Source: a bacterium (GTDB lineage Bacteria > Bacillota > Bacilli > Lactobacillales > Streptococcaceae). From it: a DNA stretch of 64,000 nucleotides. The notes under the pieces are model-generated. The model searched no databases. It saw only the letters and a list, made by a program, of their open reading frames with translations, and was not told the DNA's origin. Position numbers and translations under genes: made by a program. Below, piece by piece: positions 33,354 through 43,999 of this stretch; the stretch's first letter is position 1, and every line of letters starts with the position of its first letter. The stretch lies in NCBI GenBank assembly GCA_905221385.1, contig CAJNCV010000004.1:62001-126000 (forward strand). Reading direction: 5' to 3'.

Positions 33354-34634
33354 ATGATTTATTCGAAAGAAATTGTTAGAGAATGGCTGGATGAAGTAGC
33401 AGAGCGGGCCAAGGACCATCCGGAGTGGGTGGATGTCTTTGAGCGTTGCTATACAGACACCTTGGACAATACGGTCGAGATCCTAGAAGATGGTTCAACC
33501 TTTGTACTCACAGGGGATATTCCTGCCATGTGGCTCCGGGATTCGACAGCCCAACTCAGACCCTATCTTCATGTGGCTAAAAGAGACACCCTCCTGCGTC
33601 AAACCATTGCAGGTTTGGTTAAGCGTCAGATGACCTTGATTCTCAAGGATCCTTATGCCAACTCCTTTAACATTGAGGAGAACTGGAAGGGGCACCATGA
33701 GACCGACCATACAGAGCTTAATGGCTGGATTTGGGAACGCAAGTATGAGGTGGACTCGCTTTGCTATCCTTTGCAGTTGGCCTATCTCCTCTGGAAAGAG
33801 ACTGGCGAGACCAGTCAGTTTGATGAGACTTTTGTCGCAGCGACCAAGGAAATTCTTCATCTCTGGACAGTGGAACAAGACCACAAGAACTCACATTATC
33901 GTTTCGTTCGGGATACAGACCGCAAGGAAGATACTCTGGTAAATGATGGTTTTGGACCTGATTTTGCAGTGACGGGTATGACTTGGTCAGCCTTTCGCCC
34001 AAGTGATGACTGTTGCCAGTATAGCTATTTGATTCCTTCCAATATGTTTGCCGTAGTCGTCTTGGGTTATGTGCAAGAAATCTTTGCAGAACTAGACCTA
34101 GCTGATAGCTCAAGTATCATTGCAGATGCTAAGCGTCTCCAGGCTGAGATCCAAGAAGGTATTGAAAACTACGCCTATACGACCAATAGCAAGGGTGAAA
34201 AGATTTATGCCTTTGAAGTGGATGGCCTAGGAAATGCTAGCATCATGGACGATCCAAATGTACCGAGTCTGCTGGCGGCGCCTTATCTGGGCTATTGCGA
34301 TATTGACGATGAAGTTTACCAAGCAACTCGTCGGACCATTTTGAGCTCGGAAAATCCATACTTCTATCAAGGGAAATACGCTAGTGGTCTCGGAAGTTCC
34401 CATACCTTCTATCGCTATATCTGGCCGATTGCCCTATCTATCCAAGGCTTGACAACAAGAGATAAGGCAGAGAAGAAATTCTTGCTCGATCAGCTGGTTG
34501 CCTGTGATGGTGGTACAGGTGTTATGCACGAAAGCTTCCACGTGGACGACCCAACTCTCTACTCTCGTGAATGGTTCTCTTGGGCCAATATGATGTTTTG
34601 TGAGTTGGTCTTGGATTATCTGGATATCCGCTAG
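33354..34634 (+). CDS. GH125 exo-alpha-1,6-mannosidase
   Basis: 426 residues from the ATG at 33354, chosen because GAGGAAA lies ahead of it and homologues begin near MIYSKE. GH125 features include TGDIPAMWLRDSTAQLRPYL near residues 55-75, TDHTELNGWIWERKYEVDSL, the MTWSAFRPSDDCCQYSYLIP block and MHESFHVDDPTLYSREWFSW near the end. It removes alpha-1,6-linked mannose by inversion. No signal peptide, so cytoplasmic. First of a run of four glycan genes ending in the GH20 gene; it follows the nrd terminator, with no strong promoter seen in the short gap. Confidence 0.93.
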   Translation: MIYSKEIVREWLDEVAERAKDHPEWVDVFERCYTDTLDNTVEILEDGSTFVLTGDIPAMWLRDSTAQLRPYLHVAKRDTLLRQTIAGLVKRQMTLILKDPYANSFNIEENWKGHHETDHTELNGWIWERKYEVDSLCYPLQLAYLLWKETGETSQFDETFVAATKEILHLWTVEQDHKNSHYRFVRDTDRKEDTLVNDGFGPDFAVTGMTWSAFRPSDDCCQYSYLIPSNMFAVVVLGYVQEIFAELDLADSSSIIADAKRLQAEIQEGIENYAYTTNSKGEKIYAFEVDGLGNASIMDDPNVPSLLAAPYLGYCDIDDEVYQATRRTILSSENPYFYQGKYASGLGSSHTFYRYIWPIALSIQGLTTRDKAEKKFLLDQLVACDGGTGVMHESFHVDDPTLYSREWFSWANMMFCELVLDYLDIR

Positions 34635-34690
34635 TCAGTTCTTTAGTTAGATAGAAATAAAAATTTAAATTTAGAATGAGGTTTTACTTC

Positions 34691-37336
34691 ATGGAAAATG
34701 TTGTTGTACATATTATCTCACATAGTCACTGGGACCGTGAGTGGTACTTACCTTTTGAAAGCCACCGGATGCAGTTGGTGGAATTATTTGATAATCTTTT
34801 TGACCTTTTTGAAAATGACCCTGAGTTCAAGAGTTTCCACTTGGATGGCCAAACAATTGTCCTTGATGACTACTTGGAAATTCGCCCTGAAAATCGCGAC
34901 AAAGTCCAACGTTACATCGACGAAGGCAAACTTAAAATTGGTCCCTTTTACATCTTGCAGGATGATTACTTGATTTCAAGTGAAGCCAATGTCCGTAATA
35001 CCTTGATTGGTCAAGCAGAATGTACAAAATGGGGCAAATCAACTCAGATTGGTTACTTTCCAGATACCTTTGGAAATATGGGACAAGCTCCCCAAATTCT
35101 TCAAAAATCAGGTATTCACGTGGCAGCCTTTGGGCGTGGTGTCAAGCCGATTGGATTTGACAACCAAGTCCTCGAAGATGAGCAGTTCACTTCCCAGTTT
35201 TCAGAAATGTACTGGCAGGGTGCGGACGGAAGTCGTGTCCTCGGTATCCTCTTTGCCAACTGGTATAGTAATGGGAATGAAATCCCAGTTGATAAGGATG
35301 AGGCCCTAACTTTCTGGAAACAAAAACTGTCAGATGTGCGTGACTACGCTTCGACCAACCAATGGTTGATGATGAACGGATGTGACCACCAGCCTGTACA
35401 GCGAAATCTGAGCGAAGCCATTCGTGTGGCCAATGAACTCTTCCCAGATGTGACCTTTGTTCATAGTTCCTTTGATGACTATGTCCATGCAGTAGAAAGT
35501 GCTCTACCAGAGCAGTTATCAACGGTTACAGGTGAGTTGACCAGTCAGGAAACAGATGGCTGGTACACACTTGCCAACACTTCTTCATCACGCATTTACC
35601 TAAAACAAGCCTTCCAAGAAAATAGCAACCTCCTAGAACAAGTGGTGGAGCCATTGACTGTCATCACTGGTGGGCACAACCATAAGGACCAGTTGACCTA
35701 TGCTTGGAAAGTCCTTCTACAAAATGCGCCACATGACAGTATCTGTGGCTGTAGTGTGGACGAGGTTCACCGTGAGATGGAGACACGTTTTGCAAAGGTC
35801 AACCAAGTCGGAAACTTTGTTAAGACCAACCTTCTCAACGAATGGAAGGGTAAAATCGCAACCCACGAAGCCCAAAGCGACTATCTCTTTACCGTCATTA
35901 ACACAGGCTTGCATGACAAGGTTGATACAGTCAGCACCGTGATTGATGTAGCGACTTGTGATTTCAAGGAATTGCACCCAACAGAAGGCTATAAGAAAAT
36001 GGCAGCCTTGACCTTGCCAAGCTACCGTGTCGAAGACTTGGAAGGGCATGTTGTAGAAGCGAAAATCGAAGATCTGGGAGCTAATTTTGAGTATGATTTG
36101 CCAAAAGACAAGTTCCGTCAGGCTCGTATCGCTCGACAAGTGCGCGTGACAGTACCTGTTCATCTGGCACCACTTTCTTGGACAACCTTCCAATTGCTCG
36201 AAGGAGAACAAGAACACCGTGACGGTATTTACCAAAACGGAGTGATTGATACGCCATTTGTAACGGTCAGTGTGGATGAAAACATCACGGTCTACGACAA
36301 GACAACTCATGAAGCTTATGAAGATGTTATTCGCTTTGAAGACCGTGGTGACATTGGAAATGAGTACATCTATTTCCAACCAAAAGGAACAGAGCCTATT
36401 TACGCAGAACTCAAAGGCTGTGAAGTCTTGGAAAATACAGCTCGTTTTGCCAAGATCTTGCTCAAGCATGAATTGACAATTCCAGTAAGTGCAGACGAAA
36501 AACTGGATGCGGAACAAAGAGGAATCATCGAGTTTATGACGCGTGAAGCTGGGCGCTCAGAAGAATTGACAAGCATTCTTCTTGAAACAGAGATGACTGT
36601 CTTTGTTGACAATCCTCAAATCCGCTTCAAGACTCGCTTTACCAACACCGCTAAGGACCACCGTATCCGTCTCTTGGTCAAGACTCATAATACGCGTCCA
36701 AGCAATGATTCTGAAAGCATCTATGAAGTGGTGACACGACCAAACAAACCAGCAGCTTCATGGGAAAATCCTGAAAATCCTCAACACCAACAAGCCTTTG
36801 TCAGCCTGTATGATGATGAAAAAGGTGTGACAGTGGCAAATAAAGGATTACACGAGTATGAAATCCTTGGAGATGATACCATTGCCGTGACCATTCTTCG
36901 TGCCTCAGGTGAGCTAGGTGACTGGGGTTACTTCCCAACACCAGAGGCTCAGTGCTTGCGCGAGTTTGAAGTCGAGTTTGCACTTGAATGCCACCAAGCA
37001 GGGGAACGCTTCTCCGCTTTCCGTCGTGCCAAAGCCTTCCAAACACCATTCACTAGTCTTCAGGTTGCTAAACAAGAAGGAAGTGTGGCAGCGACTGGTA
37101 GCCTCTTGAGCCATGCGGCGCTCAGCTTACCACAAGTCTGCCCAACAGCCTTTAAAGTTGCTGAAAATGAAGAAGGATATGTACTTCGTTACTACAATAT
37201 GAGTCAAGAAAATGTGCGTATATCAGAACACCAACAAACCATTTTGGACTTGCTTGAGCGACCATATCCAGTTCATTCAGGACTATTAGCGCCACAAGAG
37301 ATTCGCACAGAATTAATCAAAAAAGAAGACATTTAA
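34691..37336 (+). CDS. GH38 alpha-mannosidase
   Basis: 881 residues from the ATG at 34691; an earlier ATG 5 codons upstream lacks homologue support. The N-terminal ISHSHWDREWYLPFE (about 10-24) carries the zinc His and Asp, and the region around PDTFGNMGQAPQIL and GRGV holds the catalytic Asp. The late NAPHDSICGCSVDEVHREM block is also typical. Bacterial GH38 enzymes remove alpha-1,3 (and other) mannose from N-glycan cores in the cytoplasm. It follows the GH125 gene closely and is separated from the ROK gene by a terminator-like hairpin. Confidence 0.94.
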   Translation: MENVVVHIISHSHWDREWYLPFESHRMQLVELFDNLFDLFENDPEFKSFHLDGQTIVLDDYLEIRPENRDKVQRYIDEGKLKIGPFYILQDDYLISSEANVRNTLIGQAECTKWGKSTQIGYFPDTFGNMGQAPQILQKSGIHVAAFGRGVKPIGFDNQVLEDEQFTSQFSEMYWQGADGSRVLGILFANWYSNGNEIPVDKDEALTFWKQKLSDVRDYASTNQWLMMNGCDHQPVQRNLSEAIRVANELFPDVTFVHSSFDDYVHAVESALPEQLSTVTGELTSQETDGWYTLANTSSSRIYLKQAFQENSNLLEQVVEPLTVITGGHNHKDQLTYAWKVLLQNAPHDSICGCSVDEVHREMETRFAKVNQVGNFVKTNLLNEWKGKIATHEAQSDYLFTVINTGLHDKVDTVSTVIDVATCDFKELHPTEGYKKMAALTLPSYRVEDLEGHVVEAKIEDLGANFEYDLPKDKFRQARIARQVRVTVPVHLAPLSWTTFQLLEGEQEHRDGIYQNGVIDTPFVTVSVDENITVYDKTTHEAYEDVIRFEDRGDIGNEYIYFQPKGTEPIYAELKGCEVLENTARFAKILLKHELTIPVSADEKLDAEQRGIIEFMTREAGRSEELTSILLETEMTVFVDNPQIRFKTRFTNTAKDHRIRLLVKTHNTRPSNDSESIYEVVTRPNKPAASWENPENPQHQQAFVSLYDDEKGVTVANKGLHEYEILGDDTIAVTILRASGELGDWGYFPTPEAQCLREFEVEFALECHQAGERFSAFRRAKAFQTPFTSLQVAKQEGSVAATGSLLSHAALSLPQVCPTAFKVAENEEGYVLRYYNMSQENVRISEHQQTILDLLERPYPVHSGLLAPQEIRTELIKKEDI

Positions 37337-37380
37337 CAGTTTTAAAGTGTTTGATAACTAATACTATGAGATAGAAAGGA

Positions 37381-37422
37381 GGGGCGAAAGAGTAAGGACT
37401 AACTGCTGATTCGCCCCTTTTT
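37381..37422 (+). terminator. Terminator-like hairpin inside the glycan operon
   Basis: GGGGCGAA/TTCGCCCC 8-bp stem with an inner AGT/ACT and a T-run, 14 bases ahead of the ROK start. It may lower expression of the downstream genes or act as an attenuator. Confidence 0.7.
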
Positions 37423-37435
37423 ACGGTAAAGAACA

Positions 37436-38305
37436 ATGACCATTGCAACCATTGATATCGGAGGAACTGGGATTAAGTTTGCCAGTCTGACTCCTGATGG
37501 AAAAATACTAGATAAGACAAGTACTCCGACGCCAGAAAACTTAGAGGATTTACTGACATGGCTAGACAAACGTCTGTCAGAGCAAGATTATAGTGGGATC
37601 GCTATGAGTGTTCCAGGCGCGGTCAATCAAGAAACAGGTGTGATTGAGGGAATTAGTGCCGTCCCTTACATCCATGGCTTTTCTTGGTATGAGGCCCTTG
37701 CTCATCATCAACTCCCTGTCCATCTAGAAAATGATGCCAACTGCGTTGGACTTAGTGAACTGCTGGCTCACCCAGAGATTGAAAATGCAGCCTGTGTCGT
37801 GATTGGGACAGGGATCGGTGGGGCCATGATTATCAATGGCAAGCTTCACCGAGGTCGTCATGGCTTGGGGGGAGAGTTTGGCTATATGACAACCATTGCA
37901 CCTGCTGAAAAACTCAACAACTGGTCGCTACTAGCCTCTACAGGAAACATGGTTCGCTACGTAATTGAAAAATCTGGTCAGACTGACTGGGATGGTCGCA
38001 AGATTTACCAAGAAGCTACAGCAGGCAATGCCCTTTGCCAAGAAGCCATTGAGTGCATGAACCGTAATCTGGCTCAAGGCTTGCTCAATATCCAGTATCT
38101 CATCGATCCAGATGTCATTAGTCTGGGAGGCTCCATCAGTCAAAACCCAAACTTTATCCAAGGCGTCAAGAAGGCTGTCGATGACTTTATCGATACCTAT
38201 GAAGAATACACGGTCGCACCTGTTATTCAAGCCTGCACCTATCACGCAGATGCCAATCTCTATGGTGCCCTTGTCAACTGGCTACAGGAGGAAAACCAAT
38301 GGTAA
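37436..38305 (+). CDS. ROK-family sugar kinase
   Basis: 289 residues with the ROK ATP-binding [10 protein letters not shown] at the N-terminus, the [12 protein letters not shown] loop and [11 protein letters not shown]. The classic ROK zinc motif CxCGxxGC is absent; the corresponding region reads [13 protein letters not shown], so it is a kinase rather than a repressor: there is no N-terminal DNA-binding domain. It likely phosphorylates mannose, GlcNAc or another monosaccharide freed by the neighbouring glycosidases. The ribosome site is weak. It overlaps the GH20 gene by 7 bases. Confidence 0.88.
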   Translation: MTIATIDIGGTGIKFASLTPDGKILDKTSTPTPENLEDLLTWLDKRLSEQDYSGIAMSVPGAVNQETGVIEGISAVPYIHGFSWYEALAHHQLPVHLENDANCVGLSELLAHPEIENAACVVIGTGIGGAMIINGKLHRGRHGLGGEFGYMTTIAPAEKLNNWSLLASTGNMVRYVIEKSGQTDWDGRKIYQEATAGNALCQEAIECMNRNLAQGLLNIQYLIDPDVISLGGSISQNPNFIQGVKKAVDDFIDTYEEYTVAPVIQACTYHADANLYGALVNWLQEENQW

Positions 38306-40179
38306 TTTTTACTGGACTTAGTTCCAAGCAAACGCAGGCAATTGACTTGCTGACAAAACATATCTCTTTACCAGATGTGGAAGTTGCAGTCGCTCAGTCT
38401 GATCAAACGTCTATCTCGATTATAGGTCAAGGTGGACACTATCAACTAACCTATCGCAAACCTCACCAACTCTACCGCGCCTTATCTTTGTTTGCAACAG
38501 CTCTAGCAGAAGGTGATAAGGTAGACCTTGAAGAACAAGCTGCTTATGAAGATTTAGCCTACATGGCAGACTGTTCTCGAAATGCGGTACTGAATGTGGC
38601 TTCTGTCAAGCAGATGATTGAGGTCTTGGCTCTCATGGGCTACTCAACCTTTGAACTCTACATGGAAGACACCTACCAGATTGAGGGGCAACCTTACTTT
38701 GGCTACTTCCGTGGAGCTTATTCTGCTGAGGAGTTACAGGAAATCGAAGCCTACGCCCAGCAGTTTGACATGACCTTTGTACCATGTATCCAGACCTTGG
38801 CCCACTTGTCAGCCTTTGTCAAATGGGGTGTTAAGGAAGTACAAGAACTCCGTGATGTAGAGGACATTCTCCTTATTGGGGAAGAAAAGGTTTATGACCT
38901 GATTGATGGCATGTTTGCCACTCTATCTAAACTGCAGACTCGCAAGGTCAATATCGGGATGGACGAGGCTCACTTGGTTGGTTTGGGACGCTACCTCATC
39001 TTGAACGGTGTTGTAGACCGTAGTCTCCTTATGTGTCAACATTTGGAGCGCGTGCTGGATATTGCAGACAAGTATGGTTTCCACTGCCAGATGTGGAGCG
39101 ATATGTTCTTCAAACTCATGTCAGCGGATGGCCAGTACGACCGTGATGTGGAAATTCCGGAGGAAACTCGTGTCTACCTAGACCGTCTTAAAGAACGTGT
39201 GACCTTGATTTACTGGGACTATTATCAGGATAGTGAGGAAAAATACAACCGCAATTTCCGCAATCATCACAAGATTAGCCATGACCTTGCCTTTGCAGGC
39301 GGAGCTTGGAAGTGGATTGGTTTCACACCCAACAACCATTTCAGCCGTCTCATCGCTGTGGAAGCCAATAAAGCCTGTCGTGCCAATGACATCAAAGAAG
39401 TGATTGTAACGGGTTGGGGAGACAATGGTGGTGAAACTGCCCAGTTTTCTATCCTACCAAGTTTGCAAATCTGGGCAGAACTCAGCTACCGCAATGACCT
39501 AGACCGTCTGTCTGCTCACTTCAAGACCAATACAGGTTTATCAATTGAGGACTTTATGCAGATTGACCTTGCCAACCTCTTGCCAGACCTGCCAGGTAAT
39601 CTCAGTGGTATCAATCCCAACCGCTATGTCTTTTATCAGGATGTTCTCTGCCCAATTCTTGACAGACACATGACCCCTGAACAGGACAAACCGCACTTTG
39701 CTCAGGCCGCTGAGACGCTTGCTGCTATCAAAGAAAAAGCAGGAAACTATGCTTATCTCTTTGAAACTCAGGCCCAGTTGAACCAGATTTTAAGTAGCAA
39801 AGTCGATGTAGGACGACGAATTCGTCAGGCCTACCAAGCAAACGATAAAGAAAGTCTGAAAGAAATCGCAAGGCAAGAATTACCAAAACTCAGAAGCCAA
39901 ATCGAACACTTCCATGCCCTCTTTAGCCACCAATGGCTGAAAGAAAACAAGGTCTTTGGCTTGGATACAGCCGATATTCGTATGGGCGGACTCTTGCAAC
40001 GCATCAAGCGAGCAGAAAGCCGCATCGAGGCTTATCTGGCAGGACAGATTGACCGCATCGACGAGCTAGAAGTTGAAATCCTACCATTTACTGACTTCTA
40101 CGCAGACAAGGACTTCGCAGCAACTACAGCTAATCAGTGGCATACCATTGCGACAGCTTCAACGATTTATACGACTTAA
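38299..40179 (+). CDS. GH20 beta-N-acetylhexosaminidase (GH20C type)
   Basis: 626 residues. The catalytic pair is Asp222-Glu223 in [11 protein letters not shown], within a barrel that includes [20 protein letters not shown] and [11 protein letters not shown]. The region [20 protein letters not shown] is also typical of the C-type family in streptococci. It removes terminal beta-linked GlcNAc/GalNAc. It has no signal peptide, unlike the surface hexosaminidase StrH, so acts on imported glycans. It overlaps the ROK gene and has AGGAGGAAAACC ahead of its ATG. A terminator follows. Confidence 0.9.
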   Translation: MVIFTGLSSKQTQAIDLLTKHISLPDVEVAVAQSDQTSISIIGQGGHYQLTYRKPHQLYRALSLFATALAEGDKVDLEEQAAYEDLAYMADCSRNAVLNVASVKQMIEVLALMGYSTFELYMEDTYQIEGQPYFGYFRGAYSAEELQEIEAYAQQFDMTFVPCIQTLAHLSAFVKWGVKEVQELRDVEDILLIGEEKVYDLIDGMFATLSKLQTRKVNIGMDEAHLVGLGRYLILNGVVDRSLLMCQHLERVLDIADKYGFHCQMWSDMFFKLMSADGQYDRDVEIPEETRVYLDRLKERVTLIYWDYYQDSEEKYNRNFRNHHKISHDLAFAGGAWKWIGFTPNNHFSRLIAVEANKACRANDIKEVIVTGWGDNGGETAQFSILPSLQIWAELSYRNDLDRLSAHFKTNTGLSIEDFMQIDLANLLPDLPGNLSGINPNRYVFYQDVLCPILDRHMTPEQDKPHFAQAAETLAAIKEKAGNYAYLFETQAQLNQILSSKVDVGRRIRQAYQANDKESLKEIARQELPKLRSQIEHFHALFSHQWLKENKVFGLDTADIRMGGLLQRIKRAESRIEAYLAGQIDRIDELEVEILPFTDFYADKDFAATTANQWHTIATASTIYTT

Positions 40180-40228
40180 AGGCATCTTTTCCGAGTCAGA
40201 GTGTTTCTCGTGAAACCTATTTCTTATA

Positions 40229-40266
40229 AAAAACTTCTCCACATAAAATAATTTGTGGAGTTTTTT
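40229..40266 (+). terminator. Terminator after the GH20 gene
   Basis: AAAACTTCTCCACA / TGTGGAGTTTTTT stem-loop separates the glycosidase operon from the transporter operon. Confidence 0.8.
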
Positions 40267-40279
40267 CTATAATTAGTAG

Positions 40280-40328
40280 TTTAACCTGACCTTCAAATAG
40301 GAGTATACTAATAATGTAATCGTTATCA
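40280..40328 (+). promoter_or_regulatory. Transporter promoter with cre site
   Basis: TTTAAC (40280-40285), 18-bp spacer, TATACT (40304-40309). ATGTAATCGTTATCA (40314-40328) matches the CcpA cre consensus with one mismatch and overlaps the expected transcription start, the classic repressing position. Confidence 0.7.
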
Positions 40329-40379
40329 AACCTAAAAATTCGATGAAATCAGTTTTTAGGAATAAAAAGGGAGGAAATT

Positions 40380-41309
40380 ATGAAAAAGTTTTCAAAGACC
40401 TTGAGAGATAACTGGATTTTTCTCTTGATGGTTTTACCAGGGGCACTCTGGTTGATTCTATTCTTTTACATTCCAGTATTTGGGAATGTGGTCGCCTTTA
40501 AAGACTACCATATGACCAGTAATGGTTTCATAGATAGTATTGTGAATAGTAAATGGGTCGGGTTAGATAATTTCAGATTCTTGTTTAGTTCAAAAGATGC
40601 CTTTATCATCACTCGAAATACCGTTCTCTACAATCTTGGCTTTATCTTTATCGGTTTGATTGTATCAGTAGGGATTGCCATCATCCTCAGCGAGCTTCGC
40701 TCTAAGAGAATGGTTAAGATTTTCCAAACGTCTATGTTGTTCCCTTACTTCCTGTCATGGGTTATCATCAGTTTCTTTACAGATGCCTTCCTAAACATTG
40801 ACAAAGGGGTTTTCAACCATTTCCTAACATCCATTGGCATGAAGGAAATCAACTTCTATGCTGACTTAGGTATTTGGCCATATCTTCTCCTTTTCCTAGG
40901 AATTTGGAAAGGCTTTGGATATAGCAGTGTCATGTACTATGCGACGATCATGGGAATTGACCCAACTTATTACGAAGCAGCAACAGTGGACGGGGCTAGC
41001 AAGTGGCAACGCATTCGCAACGTAACCATTCCTCAGTTGACTCCGCTTGTAACAGTTTTGACCATCCTTGCAGTCGGAAATATCTTCCGTGCAGACTTTG
41101 GTCTCTTCTATCAAATTCCACACAATGCTGGTCAGCTTTACAATGTAACCAACGTTTTGGACGTGTATGTATTTAATGGTTTGACTCAGACAGCAGATAT
41201 CGGTATGGCTTCAGCAGCCGGTCTTTACCAATCCGTTGTCGGTTTGATTCTGGTTATCCTATCAAACTTGCTTGCAAGACGAGTCGATCCAAACTCAGCT
41301 TTGTTCTAG
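40380..41309 (+). CDS. ABC sugar transporter permease (LplB type)
   Basis: 309 residues, six membrane helices. The EAA loop reads EAATVDGASKWQRIRNVTIP. N-terminal WIFLLMVLPGALWLILFFYIPV and internal GLDNFRFLF are typical of LplB permeases of the carbohydrate uptake CUT1 type. With the next two genes it forms an importer; in pneumococcus, to my memory, the similar genes import N-glycan fragments (NgtS-P1-P2). No ATPase gene accompanies it, so a shared MsmK-like ATPase is expected. Confidence 0.92.
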   Translation: MKKFSKTLRDNWIFLLMVLPGALWLILFFYIPVFGNVVAFKDYHMTSNGFIDSIVNSKWVGLDNFRFLFSSKDAFIITRNTVLYNLGFIFIGLIVSVGIAIILSELRSKRMVKIFQTSMLFPYFLSWVIISFFTDAFLNIDKGVFNHFLTSIGMKEINFYADLGIWPYLLLFLGIWKGFGYSSVMYYATIMGIDPTYYEAATVDGASKWQRIRNVTIPQLTPLVTVLTILAVGNIFRADFGLFYQIPHNAGQLYNVTNVLDVYVFNGLTQTADIGMASAAGLYQSVVGLILVILSNLLARRVDPNSALF

Positions 41310-41322
41310 AAAGGAGGAGAAT

Positions 41323-42246
41323 ATGGCAGAAAAGAAAATTAAAAAAGAAAAAATCGATAATGTCGGCATTCACTCCTTCAGTAAGAAAGCAGATATCTTC
41401 TTTAGTATCCTCTCTGGTTTAATCGCTCTTTCTTGTATCTTGCCCTTTATCTTCGTTATCATCATTTCGGTGACAGACGAAAAGAGCATCCTCCAGTATG
41501 GATATAGCTTTTTCCCTTCGAAATTTGGTGTAGATGGATTCCAGTTCTTAGCTCAGTTTAAAGATAAGATTCTCCAAGCGCTCTTTATCTCAGTTTTTGT
41601 AACCGTAGTCGGAACAGTGACCAACGTCTTCATTACAACCACTTATGCCTACGCCATCTCACGGACAACCTTTAAGTACCGCAGATTCTTTACGATATTT
41701 GCCCTTCTTAGTATGTTGTTCAATGCTGGTTTGGTGCCAGGCTATATCGTGGTGACTCGTTTGCTTCAACTTGGTGATACTGTTTGGGCCTTGATTGTTC
41801 CAATGCTCCTCTCACCATTCAACATCATCTTGATGCGTTCCTTCTTCAAGAAGACCATTCCAGAAGCTATTCTCGAATCCGCTCGTATCGATGGTGCCAG
41901 TGAAGCTCGGATCTTCTTCCAGATCTGTTTGCCATTGTCACTTCCAGGTATCGCAACCATCACGCTTTTGACAGCTCTTGGTTTCTGGAACGACTGGTTC
42001 AACGCCCTTCTTTACATCAAGAGTGACAACTTGTATCCATTGCAATATTTGCTCATGCAAATCCAGCAAAATATGGACTACATCGCAAAAGCAGTCGGCT
42101 TATCTGGTCAACTGGGAGTCGCTCTTCCAAAAGAAACAGGTCGTATGGCCATGGTTGTGGTTGCAACCCTTCCAATCGCGATTCTGTATCCATTCTTCCA
42201 ACGCTACTTTGTTAAAGGTTTGACGATCGGTGGTGTGAAAGAATAG
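41323..42246 (+). CDS. ABC sugar transporter permease (YtcP type)
   Basis: 307 residues from the ATG at 41323 after AAAGGAGGAG; the upstream in-frame start is inside the previous gene and is rejected. Six membrane helices; the EAA loop reads ESARIDGASEARIFFQICLP. Partner of the preceding permease. Confidence 0.93.
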   Translation: MAEKKIKKEKIDNVGIHSFSKKADIFFSILSGLIALSCILPFIFVIIISVTDEKSILQYGYSFFPSKFGVDGFQFLAQFKDKILQALFISVFVTVVGTVTNVFITTTYAYAISRTTFKYRRFFTIFALLSMLFNAGLVPGYIVVTRLLQLGDTVWALIVPMLLSPFNIILMRSFFKKTIPEAILESARIDGASEARIFFQICLPLSLPGIATITLLTALGFWNDWFNALLYIKSDNLYPLQYLLMQIQQNMDYIAKAVGLSGQLGVALPKETGRMAMVVVATLPIAILYPFFQRYFVKGLTIGGVKE

Positions 42247-42354
42247 CACTTGCTGAGAAACACCGTTTCTCTCTTCCCAACTTCATCTTAGTGACTGAAG
42301 TTACAAATCATTAAATCGTTTATAAGTTTAAAAATAAAAAAAGGAGTTTTTATC

Positions 42355-43839
42355 ATGAAAAACTGGAAAAAATATGCTTTTGCATCTGCTAGCGTAGTCG
42401 CTTTGGCTGCAAGCCTTGCCGCTTGTGGAAATCTCTCAGGTAATAACAAAAAAGCTGCTGACTCAGCTTCAGGTGAAAAACCTGTAATCAAAATGTACCA
42501 AATCGGTGACAAACCAGACAACTTGGATGAATTGCTAGAAAATGCAAACAAAATCATCGAAGAAAAAGTCGGTGCTAAATTGGATATCCAATACCTCGGA
42601 TGGGGTGACTATGATAAGAAAATGTCAGTTATCACATCATCTGGTGAAAACTATGATATCGCATTTGCATCTAACTATGTCGTAAATGCTCAAAAAGGTG
42701 CTTATGCTGACTTGACAGAATTGTATAAAAAAGAAGGAGCAGAGCTTTACAAAGCACTTGACCCAGCTTACATCAAAGGGAACACTGTAAACGGTAAGAT
42801 CTATGCAGTACCAGTTGCAGCTAACGTTGCATCATCTCAAAACTTTGCCTTCAACGGAACACTTCTTGCTAAATACGGTATCGATATTTCAGGTGTCACT
42901 TCATACGAAACACTTGAACCAGTCTTGAAACAAATCAAAGAAAAAGCTCCAGACGTAGTACCATTTGCGGTTACGAAGAACTTTATCCCATCTGATAACT
43001 TTGACTACCCAGTACCAAATGGACTTCCATTTGTTATCGACCTTGAAGGAGACACTACTAAGATCGTAAACCGTTACGAAGTACCTCGTTTCAAAGAACA
43101 CTTGAAGACTCTTCACAAATTCTATGAAGCTGGATACATTCCAAAAGACGTAGCAACAAGTGACACTTCATTTGACCTTCAACAAGATACTTGGTTTGTT
43201 CGTGAAGAAACAGTAGGACCAGCTGACTATGGTAACAGCTTGCTCTCACGTGTTGCGAACAAAGACATTCAAATCAAACCAATCACTAACTTTATCAAGA
43301 AAAACCAAACAACACAAGTTGCTAACTTTGTCATCTCAAACAACTCTAAGAACAAAGAAAAATCAATGGAAGTGTTGAACCTCTTGAACACTAATCCAGA
43401 ACTCTTGAACGGTCTTGTTTACGGTCCAGAAGGCAAGAACTGGGAAAAAGTTGAAGGTAAAGAAAACCGTGTTCGCGTCCTTGATGGATACAAAGGAAAC
43501 ACTCACATGTCAGGTTGGAACACTGGTAACAACTGGATCCTTTACATCAACGAAAACGTTACAGACCAACAAATTGCAGATTCTAAGAAACAATTGGCTG
43601 AAGCTAAAGAATCTCCAGCACTTGGATTTATCTTTAACACTGATAGTGTGAAATCTGAAATTTCAGCAATTTCTAACACAATGCAACAATTCGATACAGC
43701 TATCAACACTGGTACTTTAGACCCAGAAAAAGCAATCCCAGAATTAATGGAAAAATTGAAATCTGAAGGTGCCTACGAAAAAGTATTGAACGAAATGCAA
43801 AAACAATACGACGAATTCTTGAAAAACAAAAAATCATAA
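42355..43839 (+). CDS. Oligosaccharide-binding lipoprotein of the ABC importer
   Basis: 494 residues. Signal with lipobox LAAC (Cys24), short Ser/Asn linker, then a two-lobed solute-binding fold (YQIGDKPDNLDELLENANKI, LDIQYLGWGDYDKKMSV). It follows the two permeases by about 100 bases with its own strong ribosome site (AAAAAGGAG). Codon use is highly biased to AAA, GAA, CTT and GGT, pointing to strong expression. By synteny with remembered pneumococcal genes it is probably the N-glycan-binding protein (NgtS); the exact ligand is inferred. Confidence 0.9.
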   Translation: MKNWKKYAFASASVVALAASLAACGNLSGNNKKAADSASGEKPVIKMYQIGDKPDNLDELLENANKIIEEKVGAKLDIQYLGWGDYDKKMSVITSSGENYDIAFASNYVVNAQKGAYADLTELYKKEGAELYKALDPAYIKGNTVNGKIYAVPVAANVASSQNFAFNGTLLAKYGIDISGVTSYETLEPVLKQIKEKAPDVVPFAVTKNFIPSDNFDYPVPNGLPFVIDLEGDTTKIVNRYEVPRFKEHLKTLHKFYEAGYIPKDVATSDTSFDLQQDTWFVREETVGPADYGNSLLSRVANKDIQIKPITNFIKKNQTTQVANFVISNNSKNKEKSMEVLNLLNTNPELLNGLVYGPEGKNWEKVEGKENRVRVLDGYKGNTHMSGWNTGNNWILYINENVTDQQIADSKKQLAEAKESPALGFIFNTDSVKSEISAISNTMQQFDTAINTGTLDPEKAIPELMEKLKSEGAYEKVLNEMQKQYDEFLKNKKS

Positions 43840-43870
43840 AATCGATTGATTTCGTGTATTCATTCCTAAT

Positions 43871-43930
43871 TCCTAAAAATGTGATCACTGCCTTCCTTAG
43901 TTCTCTAGGGGAGGTAGTGATTTTTAGGAT
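43871..43930 (+). terminator. Strong terminator of the importer operon
   Basis: Long hairpin ATCACTGCCT...AGGTAGTGAT (43884-43921) extended by CCTAAAAAT/ATTTTTAGG arms, with T-run. Confidence 0.85.
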
Positions 43931-43999
43931 GTAAACATGAAAAGAGTGGTTCTGAGGGTTTATGCGATGTGATACACATATATCTATAGGGAATTTATT

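Noticed and set aside
35717..36517. 266-codon minus-strand frame inside the GH38 gene
   Set aside because: Antisense shadow of a strongly supported glycosidase; no start signal and Cys/Phe-rich composition.
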